A model generated the notes under the pieces. It was not told the origin of the DNA. It saw only the letters and a list, made by a program, of their open reading frames with translations, and did not search any database. Made by a program: the position numbers and the translations under genes. 64,000 nt of DNA from Liolophura sinensis (lineage: Eukaryota > Mollusca > Polyplacophora > Chitonida > Chitonidae). The stretch spans positions 10,254,163 through 10,318,162 of the forward strand of contig NC_088297.1 in assembly GCF_032854445.1 (NCBI RefSeq), given 5' to 3'. The stretch's first letter is position 1, and every line of letters begins with the position of its first letter. Positions 46,501-55,795 of this stretch are shown in pieces.

Positions 46501-49500
46501 ATTTTATGCCGTATTTAAGATATTTCACTTACATGTACCCCACCTTAGCCCACAGGAATTCATTTATTTATTTATTTGATTGGTATTTTATGCCGTATTT
46601 GAGATATTTCACTTACATGTACACCACCTTAGCCCACAGGAATTCATTTATTAATGTATTTAATTGGTATTTTATGCCCTATTCAAGATATTTCACTTAC
46701 ATGTACACCACCTTAGCCCACAGGAATTCATTTATTAATGTAATTTAATTGGTATTTTATGCCGTATTCAAGATATTTCACTTACATGTACCCCACCTTA
46801 GGCCACAGGAATTCATTTATTAATGTATTTAATTGGTATTTTATGCCGTATTTAAGATATTTCACTTACATGTATGTACACCACCTTAGCCCACAGGAAT
46901 TCATTTATTTATTTATTTGATTGGTATTTTATGCCGTATTTGAGATATTTCACTTACATGTACACCACCTTAGCCCACAGGAATTCATTTATTTATTTAT
47001 TTAATTGGTATTTTATGCCGTATTCAAGATATTTCACTTACATGTACCCCACCTTAGGCCACAGGAATTCATTTATTAATGTATTTAATTGGTATTTTAT
47101 GCCGTATTTAAGATATTTCACTTACATGTACCCCACCTTAGCCCACAGGAATTTATTTATTTATTTGATTGGTATTTTATGCCGTATTTGAGATATTTCA
47201 CTTACATGTACACCACCTTAGCCCACAGGAATTCATTTATTTTTTTATTTCATTTGTATTTAATGCTGTAGTCGAGATATTTCACTTACACTACCATAGC
47301 CCACAGGAATTCATTTTTTTGTGTACTGTACTCAAAATATTTCACTTACACTACGACAGCCAGTATTATGTCGTTAGGAAACCTGAGGCAGAACCCAGGG
47401 GGAAAACTACAACCATGCACTGGTTGTTGTTGTTGACTCAGCTTCCCACAGGGATAGGACTGCGTGGTACAGTCTTTTGAGTTTGGTATATATTCACCAG
47501 CTGCCATATTGGTGTTATATCACATATTTAAATAGTTTGAAGTGCTCTGTACAAACTACAAATTGACTATTTATTTACTGTGTTTTCACCTATCTTTATC
47601 CATTTATTTATTCTTCAAAGTTGTATTATGTCATAGATGTACTTTTAGTTACTTAGGTATATTTAGGCATTAATGTTCTTTTTGTATCTGATGTCGTATT
47701 AAAAATAAAAAAAAAAATAAAATAAAAAAATTCTCCTTCTTTGTGGTTTTACAGTCTCCACAACAATGGCCGTTTGTTTGGACATTTTCTGGCGTCTGCA
47801 TGGAGCCGAGGATCAGTTTTTCATTCCGTATGATCTTGAGGTGTCAAACTATGAGCTAAATTATGTGACAAAGAAAGCAGAGCAGTGGCGGGGCGAGGAA
47901 GGAGAGAGACGAAAGACAGCAGTATATGATTACATCTGGGAGGAGCAAGAGGCATGTGATGCTGGATTTTTACTATGTCATTATCTTGCTGCTGCCATTT
48001 TGCCCCAAAAGTGGTAAAAGTCACATTTTGAGGACAAAAGATCACAGCTCGTTAAATCTGGATTAGAACAGAGTACTGTACATGTTGATTGTCTGATATG
48101 AATTGATAGCATCTGTTTCATCAGCAGGATTTTCAGTGAAAGTCATCAAATTGTGCACAATTACTCTCCAGGCTAGAAAAGGTCGAGCAGTGTTCCCAAG
48201 CTAGGCTAAGATGTGTGCCTTAACTGCCCCTTTTTTTTGTTAGGCAGCTTGCTTGTTGTTAGATAGGCAGAGAAAATTGCCACCAAGCTTGCCCTGTTTT
48301 TGAGTAGGCCTAGTGTATAGTTCACAGATGCACAAGTTTTGTGAAGAGAATTAAACCACAAAACTTTTGCCTATTAAACCAACGAGCATATTACACCAAC
48401 TTTACATGGAAAGGTGATCTGGGTGTGTAAAACTGCCTTTTATCGCACTGTGGTCTGTTTGTTCATGTAAATTGATTCAAAATTGCTAAATATTTCAACG
48501 TAATTGTACATTCTGATCAGGACATAGAGAATGCCTGGAGTCGGAAGGGCCAGGCACCATCACCCACAGACAACCGAGATTTGAAAAGGGAGATAACCAC
48601 CCACGTGTCGATCCACACAGTACACCTGGATGGGTTACGAGAACTGTACCGACACTTCCTGAGGCTGCCAGATGGCGCAATTGTAGAGGTAAATTTACCC
48701 CTAACCGAATCATTGATTTCAATATGACAGGCATGAGATTTTTCCTGTTTTTGGAGGAATTCCTCTTTATTTATTCCAAAAATGCATCAGAAAAATGTTC
48801 AGGATTTACTTCAAAAATGCCAAAAATCTCGAAATTATGAGTATGGTGTATAGCTTCCTCTTTTTCATTCCCTTGTCTGTCTCACCCCTGATATAATACG
48901 AAACATATGACCCCAAAAAACAGAAATTTCAACACCTTTGTTGTGACTTAACCCTTACTGGGTGTGCCCAATTTCAACTCCTAAGGTCCACAATTAAGCA
49001 TTAAAATCTGTTCTCAAATTTAAACTGATTTCAAAACTGACTTTGTGCAAGTGACCTCAATGCATTTATAACAAAGAGTAATTAGTTTGTATTAAAGGAA
49101 GTTAATTCATTTGATACAGTTACTTAATTCTTGTTCTATAAGCTTTGGAAGTTCCATTTTGACCTCATTATCTTTGGTGGACCAAAGAAAATTGTTCATG
49201 ATATATATATAAGCATCAGGTGATGAAGTCATTGTCAAGGAAATGTAAGCGTAAAGAAATATTTAGTTCATGAAACATCGGCAGTAAGTCACATCATGAA
49301 ATACATGATCATAAAGTAGATTTTTTCTAACCACAAACCTGAAAAATTGTTGATTATGGCGGTAACCACCAATCACAATAAGAAAACAGTTCATGTGAAA
49401 AAAAAAGAAGCATCAAATTTCAACATGAATTAAGTCAAGAAATATTTTAATAAAAGAAAGAATCAAAAGTGGCAAGTATGAAAGGAAATAACTCACGAAA

Positions 49501-50967
49501 AGCAAGCATCATGTGGCAACCTAAAGTCGCTTGTACCGAAAGACCTGTGGTATCTGGCATCAGCTGTCTAAGTGACTGCTAGGGAAAGGTTTTACAGTTA
49601 AATCTTATTAGCCTAATTTCCAGAGACTAATAATACCAGGGAAAGCACATAATAGTTCATATGTGGCGTGTTAGCAGGCAAATTTAAGCAGTTCATCTTT
49701 GTGCTTAAATTTAAAACTACATGTGTTTATACAAGCCAGATCTCCAACAAAAACTGCACCTTTTTCCCAGGGTTCACTGACGTAAGCAAACAAGGACGCA
49801 GTTATGAGTTAAAGCTGTTGGGCATGAAATTGTGTCATTAAGATGCATATGATGATTGCAGTGCTTCACAGGAAGCAGAAAGATGCAAGTGAAAACATAG
49901 GTTTGGTTTTCTATTTGTCCTACGGCTATTTCTCTTTCTGCCCCACAGGTGTTTGGAGAGATAAGCATACCTGGAGTAGACAAGAGCATCAAGGCTGCTG
50001 TAGAGAGTGGCTCTAAAGGCCTGGAGAAACTTCTTGCTGTTCAGGTAACAAGATTTAAGCAGTTTTTTAAAAGGTTTCCTACGATATGGTTTAAGTAAAT
50101 GACCTCATAGTTAGCCCATGACTAAGTTGCACGTTTTGCACGATTCTGAAAGGTCTATTCATCTGTTAAAGATTTGGTGGAAGGAAGGGGGCACATTCTG
50201 CAGGAGTTCCAGCCCAAAAGTAATACTCTGGGCTCACTTTTGAGACAAAATTTTAGCTCATTAACCTTAGTTGTAATACACTTTTTGACCCCCATCCTAA
50301 GATGGGAGAGTTTGGGAATGACAGGCATCTTTCCGTCCGTCTGTCCGTATGTCGTGTTAATATGGGGTGCATTTCTCAGTAATCAACTCCTTCTACAGTA
50401 AAGAAGGGAAGTTTTTGAACCTCATGGATTTTGTAGTACACACTTGCAGTATGTAAACTGTATTGTCTATTTGTATTCGTAATCATTTTTTCCAGCAATC
50501 GATATCCCTCATTCCATTTAAAAAAAAAAAAAAAGAAATTATTTTCCATTAGACCAGGGATCTGGATCCTTTGGATGCTTTTTCCTCCATAATTTGATAC
50601 TTAAGCTTTATACATGGGCCGTGTTTTGCGTGTAGTTTTGTATCACTGACTTTTGGCACATATATTTGCACAAGAATTTAGGGATGAATTCTTATGAAAT
50701 GCGTTTCTGTTAGTTGATGCTGATATCAGAAAATGTTGTTTTTATTTATGAGCTTATTTCCTAGTTTCATTCAATGAGTTCATTTGTATTGTTTTCTTTC
50801 TTGGACATTTTGGTTATATTTTCATGTGCTTTGCTTATTGTCTTCAGGGTAAAAAAGACCACCAGAGAAGGATCAAGAGTGCGGTGTCTTCCTCCAGCAT
50901 GTCCAGTAGTAAAGGATCCAGTGATTCCAAGACTGCGTCCACAGCCTCTCTAAAGAAAACCGATTAA
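27300..50967 (+). CDS. Large coiled-coil, C2-like, four-pass membrane protein; possible OFCC1/ojoplano homologue, 20 coding exons
   Basis: Exons: 27265-27330 (ATG 27300), 27762-28111, 28616-28703, 29540-29961, 30462-30572, 31524-31665, 32119-32261, 33874-34043, 34554-34685, 36688-36852, 37758-37848, 39018-39203, 40623-40762, 41619-41837, 43369-43623, 45079-45245, 47755-47951, 48521-48688, 49949-50044, 50848-50967. Phases agree throughout once one-base breaks in exons 15-17 are allowed for, giving about 1,130 residues. Layout: Ser/Lys-rich 1-127; acidic NPKDYGIEFNEEE near 135; charged coiled coil about 200-335; beta-rich C2-like region about 335-585; acidic/basic linker; membrane segments near 763-785, 830-850, 855-880 and 910-935; then a conserved cytosolic tail (LHNNGRL, AEQWRGEEGERRK, YRHFLRLPDGAIVEVFG) ending Ser/Lys-rich. 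No signal peptide is seen. The layout and tail motifs fit my recollection of OFCC1/ojoplano, a membrane protein of epithelial morphogenesis in fish; that identity is tentative, the exon chain is not. Confidence 0.78.
28742..29027 (-). mobile_element. SINE, full length
   Basis: Begins with a long (TTTA)n run and ends with the head complement CACCTCGGCCATGGAGGC. In the intron between exons 28616-28703 and 29540-29961. Confidence 0.87.
29160..29310 (+). repeat. Dispersed intronic repeat, copy A
   Basis: Shares AGGCAAATAAATG, CATTTTCCCAGT and ATCATCCTACCTTCCAAAC with 33575-33720. Family unknown. Confidence 0.55.
31062..31308 (+). mobile_element. SINE, full length, diverged
   Basis: Head GGGCCTCTGTGGTTGATGGG through an AAATAAATAAATAAAT tail; intron of the membrane-protein gene. 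Confidence 0.85.
32640..33290. repeat. 20-bp minisatellite, about 30 copies
   Basis: Unit TGAAATGGCTAATGGTAACC or -ACG/-ACA. Lies in the intron between exons 32119-32261 and 33874-34043. Confidence 0.93.
33575..33720 (+). repeat. Dispersed intronic repeat, copy B
   Basis: Partner of 29160-29310, same order and orientation, about 4.4 kb downstream in the same gene. Confidence 0.55.
34770..35030 (+). mobile_element. SINE, full length
   Basis: Head GGGGCCTGCTTGGTTACAAT, B-box-like GTGACTTCAAATCCAGC, complete tail. Short AGTAATG repeats flank it. Confidence 0.86.
35241..36687 (+). repeat. 91-bp array derived from the acceptor and start of exon 36688-36852
   Basis: Sixteen units precede the real exon. 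Most carry TTTCAG/GTATATGGGAGGCC, the same acceptor and first bases as the genuine exon, followed by AAATGGAACACATCTG/GTTGTG or AGAAGGAACATATCTG/GTATGC. The last three units are closest to the exon. Period 91-92 bases. Confidence 0.93.
38160..38430 (+). mobile_element. SINE, full length, with target duplication
   Basis: Head is close to a functional tRNA-type promoter (GGCTCAGTTGGTTAGCATGC, GAGTTCAAGTCCAGC). ATACTTAAATATT (13 bp) repeats at 38147-38159 and 38431-38443. Confidence 0.92.
39204..39965 (+). repeat. Decayed tandem copies of the end and donor of exon 39018-39203
   Basis: About seven copies of GAGTTCAAACCTGTGTCTGG, CACACCTGGCATGTACTATA, AGGTAAGTGAGGGTAACTTA and GACAGTGACAGGGAAGAAGA follow the exon, with a period near 118 bases in the later copies and many substitutions and stops. 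Confidence 0.85.
40440..40560 (+). repeat. Second dispersed pair, copy A
   Basis: AAAAATGTTCAGAATTTA, AAATTATGAGTGTG, TTCCTCTTTTTCATCCC and GTCTGTCTCA recur in order at 48735-48895. Confidence 0.55.
41225..41492 (+). mobile_element. SINE, full length, with target duplication
   Basis: CCATCGTG repeats at 41217-41224 and 41493-41500. The tail uses AAACAAACAAAC rather than AAATAAAT. Confidence 0.87.
42525..43160. repeat. 79-bp minisatellite, eight copies
   Basis: Unit: CAGTCAGTACCTACATACCC, ACTGTGTACTACCCATTGCG, TGAGCTGGAAATAGTGTAAC, AGCTTTATGTATTTGTTGT. Intron between exons 41619-41837 and 43369-43623; not obviously derived from either. Confidence 0.93.
43369..43623 (+). other. Exon 15 of the membrane-protein gene with an internal frame break
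   Basis: The exon opens in the expected phase as NFEFRAYTVNLNYQSSLLST and closes in another frame as FVLGPLANIVV...LLIVIVDCCMQ, which supplies membrane segments 2 and 3 and meets the GTGAGA donor in phase 0. The switch lies near the GG at 43439-43440. One extra G there would join the two halves. Both splice sites are canonical. Confidence 0.75.
44238..44605. repeat. 24-bp AT-rich tandem repeat, about 15 copies
   Basis: Unit CATATTATGCATTATGAATT plus ATGT or ACGT. Contains the palindrome ATGCAT. Intronic. Confidence 0.95.
44721..44991 (-). mobile_element. SINE, full length
   Basis: Tail from 44721, head complement (CCAACTGAGCCACGGAGGCC) at the right. About 90 bases before the acceptor of the exon 45079-45245. 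Confidence 0.87.
45079..45245 (+). other. Exon 16 of the membrane-protein gene with TGA at codon 6
   Basis: The frame that ends at the GTAAGT donor encodes DFAKLWWHFERSQGSG and the fourth membrane segment (VFITVFLYVFTAFMSAS). Read from the acceptor it meets TGA at codon 6. One fewer T in the TTT at 45081-45083 plus one more G in the GG near 45096 would instead give YLNLEGTEAVADFAKLWWHF, so two compensating run-length differences explain the stop. Confidence 0.65.
45525..45735 (+). mobile_element. SINE with partial head
   Basis: Starts inside the A box (TTGGTTAGCGCGCTAGCGCA) and loses the last tail segment after TTCTTGAGTTATAAATAAA. Confidence 0.82.
45892..45943. repeat. (CATT)n microsatellite after a SINE-like tail
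   Basis: ATGTTAAACCCTAAAGTCAT precedes the run, so it probably marks the 3' end of a copy of the second SINE-like family. Confidence 0.8.
46300..47300. repeat. 84-bp satellite built from the SINE tail, about 12 copies
   Basis: Unit: CAGGAATTCATTTATTTATT, TATTTGATTGGTATTTTATG, CCGTATTTGAGATATTTCAC, TTACATGTACACCACCTTAG, CC. The first 60 bases match the complement of the SINE tail; the last 25 are new. Confidence 0.92.
47325..47445 (-). mobile_element. Degenerate SINE copy beside the SINE-tail satellite
   Basis: Carries tail and middle-block matches (TACTCAAAATATTTCACTTA, CCAGTATTATG, CAACCATGCACTGG). It is the only piece next to the array that extends past the tail. Confidence 0.65.
47755..47951 (+). 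other. Exon 17 of the membrane-protein gene with frame break and probable GC donor
   Basis: The exon begins RLHNNGRL in the phase set by the upstream exon, then continues one base out of frame as LDIFWRLHGAEDQFFIPYDL and on to YDYIWEEQE. One T too many in the TTT runs at 47773-47779 accounts for this. The next exon (DIENAWSRK...) requires the junction at GAG/GCATGT, a GC-AG intron rather than GT-AG, unless that base is also miscalled. Confidence 0.7.
48735..48895 (+). repeat. Second dispersed pair, copy B
   Basis: Partner of 40440-40560. Both begin shortly before or after an exon of the same gene and lack coding potential. Confidence 0.55.
49022..49940. other. Intron without recognisable repeats
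   Basis: Between exons 48521-48688 and 49949-50044 after the dispersed repeat. Looks single-copy and AT-rich. Confidence 0.5.
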
Positions 50968-51157
50968 ACAGGCTTTTTCACAGATTTAACTGTTCTCCAG
51001 TTTTATGCCAAAACTGGTTAGATTAACATCTATATTTCAAAGTTCCTGTTTTTGTTTTGTTCAGAGGACTTCTTATATCATGTTATATAAGCTAGAATGA
51101 CAATAATTGAAATGTGGCTTAATTCACTAAAAAAAAATTCACTAAAAATGCGCCAAA

Positions 51158-51163
51158 AATAAA
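51158..51163 (+). terminator. Candidate polyadenylation signal of the membrane-protein gene
   Basis: AATAAA about 190 bases after the stop at 50967, the first such hexamer downstream. Later candidates exist, so this only marks the shortest plausible 3' UTR. Confidence 0.3.
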
Positions 51164-51767
51164 TTATGAAATTAAATTTTATAGGTTTGAGGTCATGCTT
51201 GTAGGATGAGATAAAATGCAATGATTAGCAGTAAGCAGGCTAACTTGCACATGCTATGTAAGAATCAATATTTCTGTTGTGGATCTGGTGATGTGATACC
51301 TGGCCCTGGAACACTATCTTCTTTGTATACATATACTGTGATCGCTAATGACCAGTATACTGTTAGTTACATGGTTACTCTGCGAGAGGATAAGCAAATA
51401 TATTTGATGGAGAGAGTATTGATTTTTTTTCTAAGATATACATATAGATAAGATATATATACATATACATATAAAATAAGTATATTGTTCAGATATCGTT
51501 CTACTATGTAATGCTTATAGGCCATCTTCACATGTATAAACATATTTTGCTTTTCCAAAGATTTTTTTTTTCTATACTTTTCATATCAAAAACACATATT
51601 TAAACTAAGGCATTGTACTTGCCTTTGCGTTGTTAATGTATATTCAAGTACATGTATATTTTCAAGTATTCATCTTATTTTGTTTTTTTTATAACTTGTT
51701 TTTTATTGATATTTGATAAGGATGATATGTGTAATATATTATTCCGAGTTATGTTTATACACTTTTC

Positions 51768-51995
51768 AGGACAACGCAATGACCTGGGAGCCTCTCACAA
51801 ATGGGGTCGCCGAGAGTTCAAGTCCAGCTCAAGCTGGCTTCCCCTCTGGCCGCATGTGGGAAGGTCTGCCAGCAACCTGTGGATGGATGTGGTTTTCCTC
51901 CGGGCTCTGCCCGGTTTCCTCCCACGGTATTGCTGGCCGTCGTCATATGTGAAATATTCTTGGGTAAAGCGTAAAACACCAATTAAATAGATAAA
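51768..51995 (+). mobile_element. SINE with partial head
   Basis: Begins at CAACGCAATGACC, keeps the B box (GAGTTCAAGTCCAGC) and the whole tail. Confidence 0.84.
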
Positions 51996-52344
51996 CAAGT
52001 AAATGTTAAGTACAAAGGTTGTGTATGTATTACCTACATATCTACATGTTTATTTTAATACCTTTAAAATTCTGACATTTTCTTCGCTGTAGAAGTTTAT
52101 TAACAGTTGACAGTGAATTCTAACTATTGTGTAGTTTAATTGTGTAAGATGTAAATTTATTAGGATATTTTTTTATGTATACTAAGAAAACAAAAAAGCC
52201 GATGTGAATGGAAATTTTTATTTTATGTTCTACATGCATTTTTACAAAAAGTGTATCTTTCATAAGTACACATGTAAGTTCTCAAGATTGCAAATTTAAT
52301 GCTTGTATTATTTTTATACTATAACTCTTGGGGAATATTTATTA

Positions 52345-52605
52345 TATATGACTGTGATAAAGAACACCTGAATGTGATAATTATACACCTGAATGTGATA
52401 ATATATACCTGAATGTGATGATATACACCTGAATGTGATAAAATACACCTAAATGTGATAATATAAGCTGAATGTGGTAATATACACGTCATTGTGATAA
52501 TATACACCTGCGTGTGATAATATGCACCTGAACTGATTGTGATAATACACCCCTGAATGTGATAGTTTACACCCGAATGTGATAATATACATCTGAATGC
52601 AATAT
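52345..52605. repeat. 20-bp minisatellite, about 13 copies
   Basis: Unit ATACACCTGAATGTGATAAT with some decay. Between the membrane-protein and EXD1-like genes. Confidence 0.9.
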
Positions 52606-52869
52606 TATCCCAAACTAGAGCTTTATGATGATCTGAAAAATGTTTCCGTTGTTTTTTAGAATTAAAAATTAATCTACATTCATATAAGTCTTGTGAGAAA
52701 TTGATGGACGAAATTAGATACTAGTATATTAAATTAAATGGTGAGGTATGTACAGTGTGAGTGATGATATGGTACTTATCGCTGTAAAGCCATTTCCTCC
52801 CTGCATGATGTACTGGGGTTTCATCACATCATAAACATGAAGGGTCAACCTATCAACCTTTAAACCTGT

Positions 52870-52983
52870 CATGGGTTTCCACCGGGCTGTGCCCGGTTTC
52901 CTCCCACCATAATGCTGGCCATCGTCGTGTAAATGAAATATTCTTGAGTACTGCGTAAAACACCAATCAAATAAATAAATAAA
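52870..52983 (+). mobile_element. SINE, 5'-truncated
   Basis: Starts at ATGGGTTTCCACCGGGCTG, complete tail. Confidence 0.84.
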
Positions 52984-53035
52984 CATGATAGCCTTTGTGT
53001 TAGTGAATAATGCTTAGTGCATACTTTAATTATTT

Positions 53036-53170
53036 TGGTGGTCCGGGTGTCAGTATAATGTGACTGGGGGGGGGGGGGGGATGTCATGTCTGGCGTCTTC
53101 GCCATGATACTTTAGTGGCGGCAGCACTTTGGTGGCATGGACTAACCCTACCACATGAAGACATCCTCAA
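53036..53170 (+). mobile_element. Second SINE-like family copy, partial
   Basis: GTGTCAGTATAATGTGACTG, a 14-base G run, then GTCATGTCTGGCGTCTTCGC and CCACATGAAGACATCC. Directly precedes the 60-bp satellite. Confidence 0.6.
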
Positions 53171-53204
53171 AGACTGAGGGATAAATACTGGAATCTACTA
53201 CTGG

Positions 53205-55075
53205 AAGTCTATTGTAGAGGTGATTCCTTGTATGTTCAACCGCCTTTTGTCCCAGTGGTTGTCAAGTCCACCTGTATAGGTGATTCTTTATGTGTACAAC
53301 CGGCTGTTGCTCCAGTGGTTGTCAAGTCCACCTGTATAGGTGATTCTTTATGTGTACAACCGGCTGTTGCTCCAGTGGTTGTCAAATCCACCTGTATAGG
53401 TGATTCATTGTGTGTACAACTGGCTGTTGCTCCAGTGGTTGTCAAGTCCACCTGTATAGGTGATTCTTTATGTGTACAACCGGCTGTTGCTCCAGTGGTT
53501 GTCAAGTCCACCTGTATAGATGATTCTTTGTGTGTACAACCACCTTTTGTTCCAGTGGCTGTCAAGTCCACCTGTATAGGTGATTCATTGTGTGTACAAC
53601 CGCCTATTGTTCCAGTGGTTGTCAAGTCCACCTGTATAGGTGATTCATTGTGTGTACAATCGCCTTTTGCTCCAGTGGTTGTCAAGTCCACCTGTATAGG
53701 TGATTCATTGTGTGTACAATCGCCTTTTGCTCCAGTGGTTGTCAAGTCCACCTGTATAGGTGATTCATTGTGTGTACAACCAACTGTTGCTCCAGTGGTT
53801 GTCAAGTCCACCTGTATAGGTGATTCATTGTGTGTGCAACCGCCTTTTGTTCCAGTGGTTGTCAAGTCCACCTGAATAGGTGATTCTTTGTGTGTACAAC
53901 CGCCTGTTGTTCCAGTGGTTGTCAAGTCCACCTGTATAGGTGATTCATTGTGTGTACAACTGCCTGTTGCTCCAGTGGTTGTCAAGTCCACCTGTATAGG
54001 TGATTCTTTGTGTGTACAACCGCCTTTTGCTCCAGTGGTTTTCAAGTCCACCTGTATAGGTGATTCATTGTGTGTACAACCAACTGTTGCTCCAGTGGTT
54101 GTCAAGTCCACCTGTTTAGGTGATTCATTGTGTGTACAATCGCCTGTTGTTCCAGTGGTTGTCAAGCCCACCTGTATAGGTGATTCATTGTGTGTACAAC
54201 CGCCTTATACTCCAGTGGTTTTCAAGTCCACCTGTATAGGTGATTCATTGTGTGTACAACCGGCTGTTGCTCCAGTGGTTGTCAAGCCCACCTGTATAGG
54301 TGATTCATTGTGTGTACAACCGCCTTTTATTCCAGTGGTTGTCAAGTCCACCTGAATAGGTGATTCTTTGTGTGTACAACCGCCTGTTGTTCCAGTGGCT
54401 GTTAAGTCCACCTGTATAGGTGATTCATTGTGTCTACAACCGCCTTTTGTTCCAGTGGTTGTCAAGTCCACCCGTATAGGTGATTCATTGTGTGTACAAC
54501 CGCCTTTCGCTCCAGTGGTTGTCAAGTCCACCTGAATAGGTGATTCTTTGTGTGTACAACCGCCTGTTGTTCCAGTGGCTGTTAAGTCCACCTGTATAGG
54601 TGATTCATTGTGTGTACAACTGGCTGTTGCTCCAGTGGTTGTCAAGTCCACCTGTATAGGTGATTCATTGTGTGTACAACCGTCTTTTGTTCCAGTGGTT
54701 GTCAAGTCCACCTGAATAGGTGATTCTTTGTGTGTACAACCGCCTGTTGCTCCAGTGGTTGTCAAGTCCACCTGTATAGGTGATTCATTGTGTGTACAAC
54801 TGCCTGTTGTTCCAGTGGTTGTCAAGTCCACCTGTATAGGTGATTCATTGTGTGTACAACCGCCTTTTGCTCCAGTGGTTGTCAAGTCCACCTGTATAGG
54901 TGATTCATTATGTGTACAACCGCCTTTTGCTCCAGTGGTTTTCAAGTCCACCTGTATAGGTGATTCATTGTGTGTACAACCAACTGTTGCTTCAGTGGTT
55001 GTTAAGTCCACCTGTGTAGGTGATTCATTGTGTGTACAACCGCCTGTTGCGCCAGTGGTTGCTCCAGTGGCTGCA
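53205..55075. repeat. 60-bp satellite, 31 copies, no length variation
   Basis: Unit: TGATTCATTGTGTGTACAAC, CGCCTTTTGCTCCAGTGGTT, GTCAAGTCCACCTGTATAGG. Every unit is 60 bases over 1.8 kb. The minus-strand frame (HNESPIQVDLTTTGATGGCT) is open over two blocks of about 310 residues broken by one TAA near 54204. No splice sites or promoter mark it as a gene. Confidence 0.97.
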
Positions 55076-55223
55076 TGTAGGAAGGTGTATAGTTTTGGGG
55101 GGGGCATGGAACAAATCAGTCGTCCCTCTTCCTGTCCCAAAATCACCTGCGTCAGTTTTCATGTACAATGTCACACCGTGGCAACCAGCAATACAGATAA
55201 CACTTCAAACTTTTTTCAAACAA

Positions 55224-55229
55224 TTTATT
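55224..55229 (-). terminator. Candidate polyadenylation signal of the EXD1-like gene
   Basis: TTTATT on the plus strand reads AATAAA in the gene's direction, about 570 bases past the stop and just before the 60-bp satellite. The segment 55230-55795 would be the 3' UTR: AT-rich, with a G-rich stretch near 55620, and no other gene. Confidence 0.35.
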
Positions 55230-55795
55230 GAAAAAGCCAAAAAGCTATCAATAGACACCGTATATATATATACGATCAGTAGCTATTATTCACCGGTTAT
55301 ATTTTGTCTCTGTTACAAGTACTGGAGTATAATATATGTAATATAAAGTCATGTTCAAGAAGACGACAATTAACAATGGCAAGAAAAGGCATCCATCTTC
55401 ATTATCTCTTCCTTAGATACACACCACTCGAGTTTTGTTTTTTAAATTCCACACTTTTTGCATAAAGAATATATGATTATTTCTATATATGAGTATGATA
55501 AAACGCATAATTACATTTTAAAAATTAGTATCACAGACTTGACATGAAGATATCTGTTTACAAATCTTGGCAAATGTCCAAATGTTATAGACGCCAAATA
55601 GTTCTACTTGTCTGTGTGTGGGGGAGGGGAAAAGGGGAGGGGGATGTGCGCGTGCGTGCGTGAATGACTGTGTAAATCGTAATTATTTTCGAAAAAAGGT
55701 ATCACAGAGTGTGGATATAGGCTGATAGCTGCTACTACTTAGTGATCACAAAGGCTGAAATTTTGTGGAATTCGCATGTTCTATAGCCGGCATGT

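Noticed and set aside
53205-55075. CRISPR array (regular repeats)
   Set aside because: Units are contiguous without unique spacers, in an animal intergenic region without cas genes. The same applies to the 91-bp, 84-bp and 100-bp arrays.
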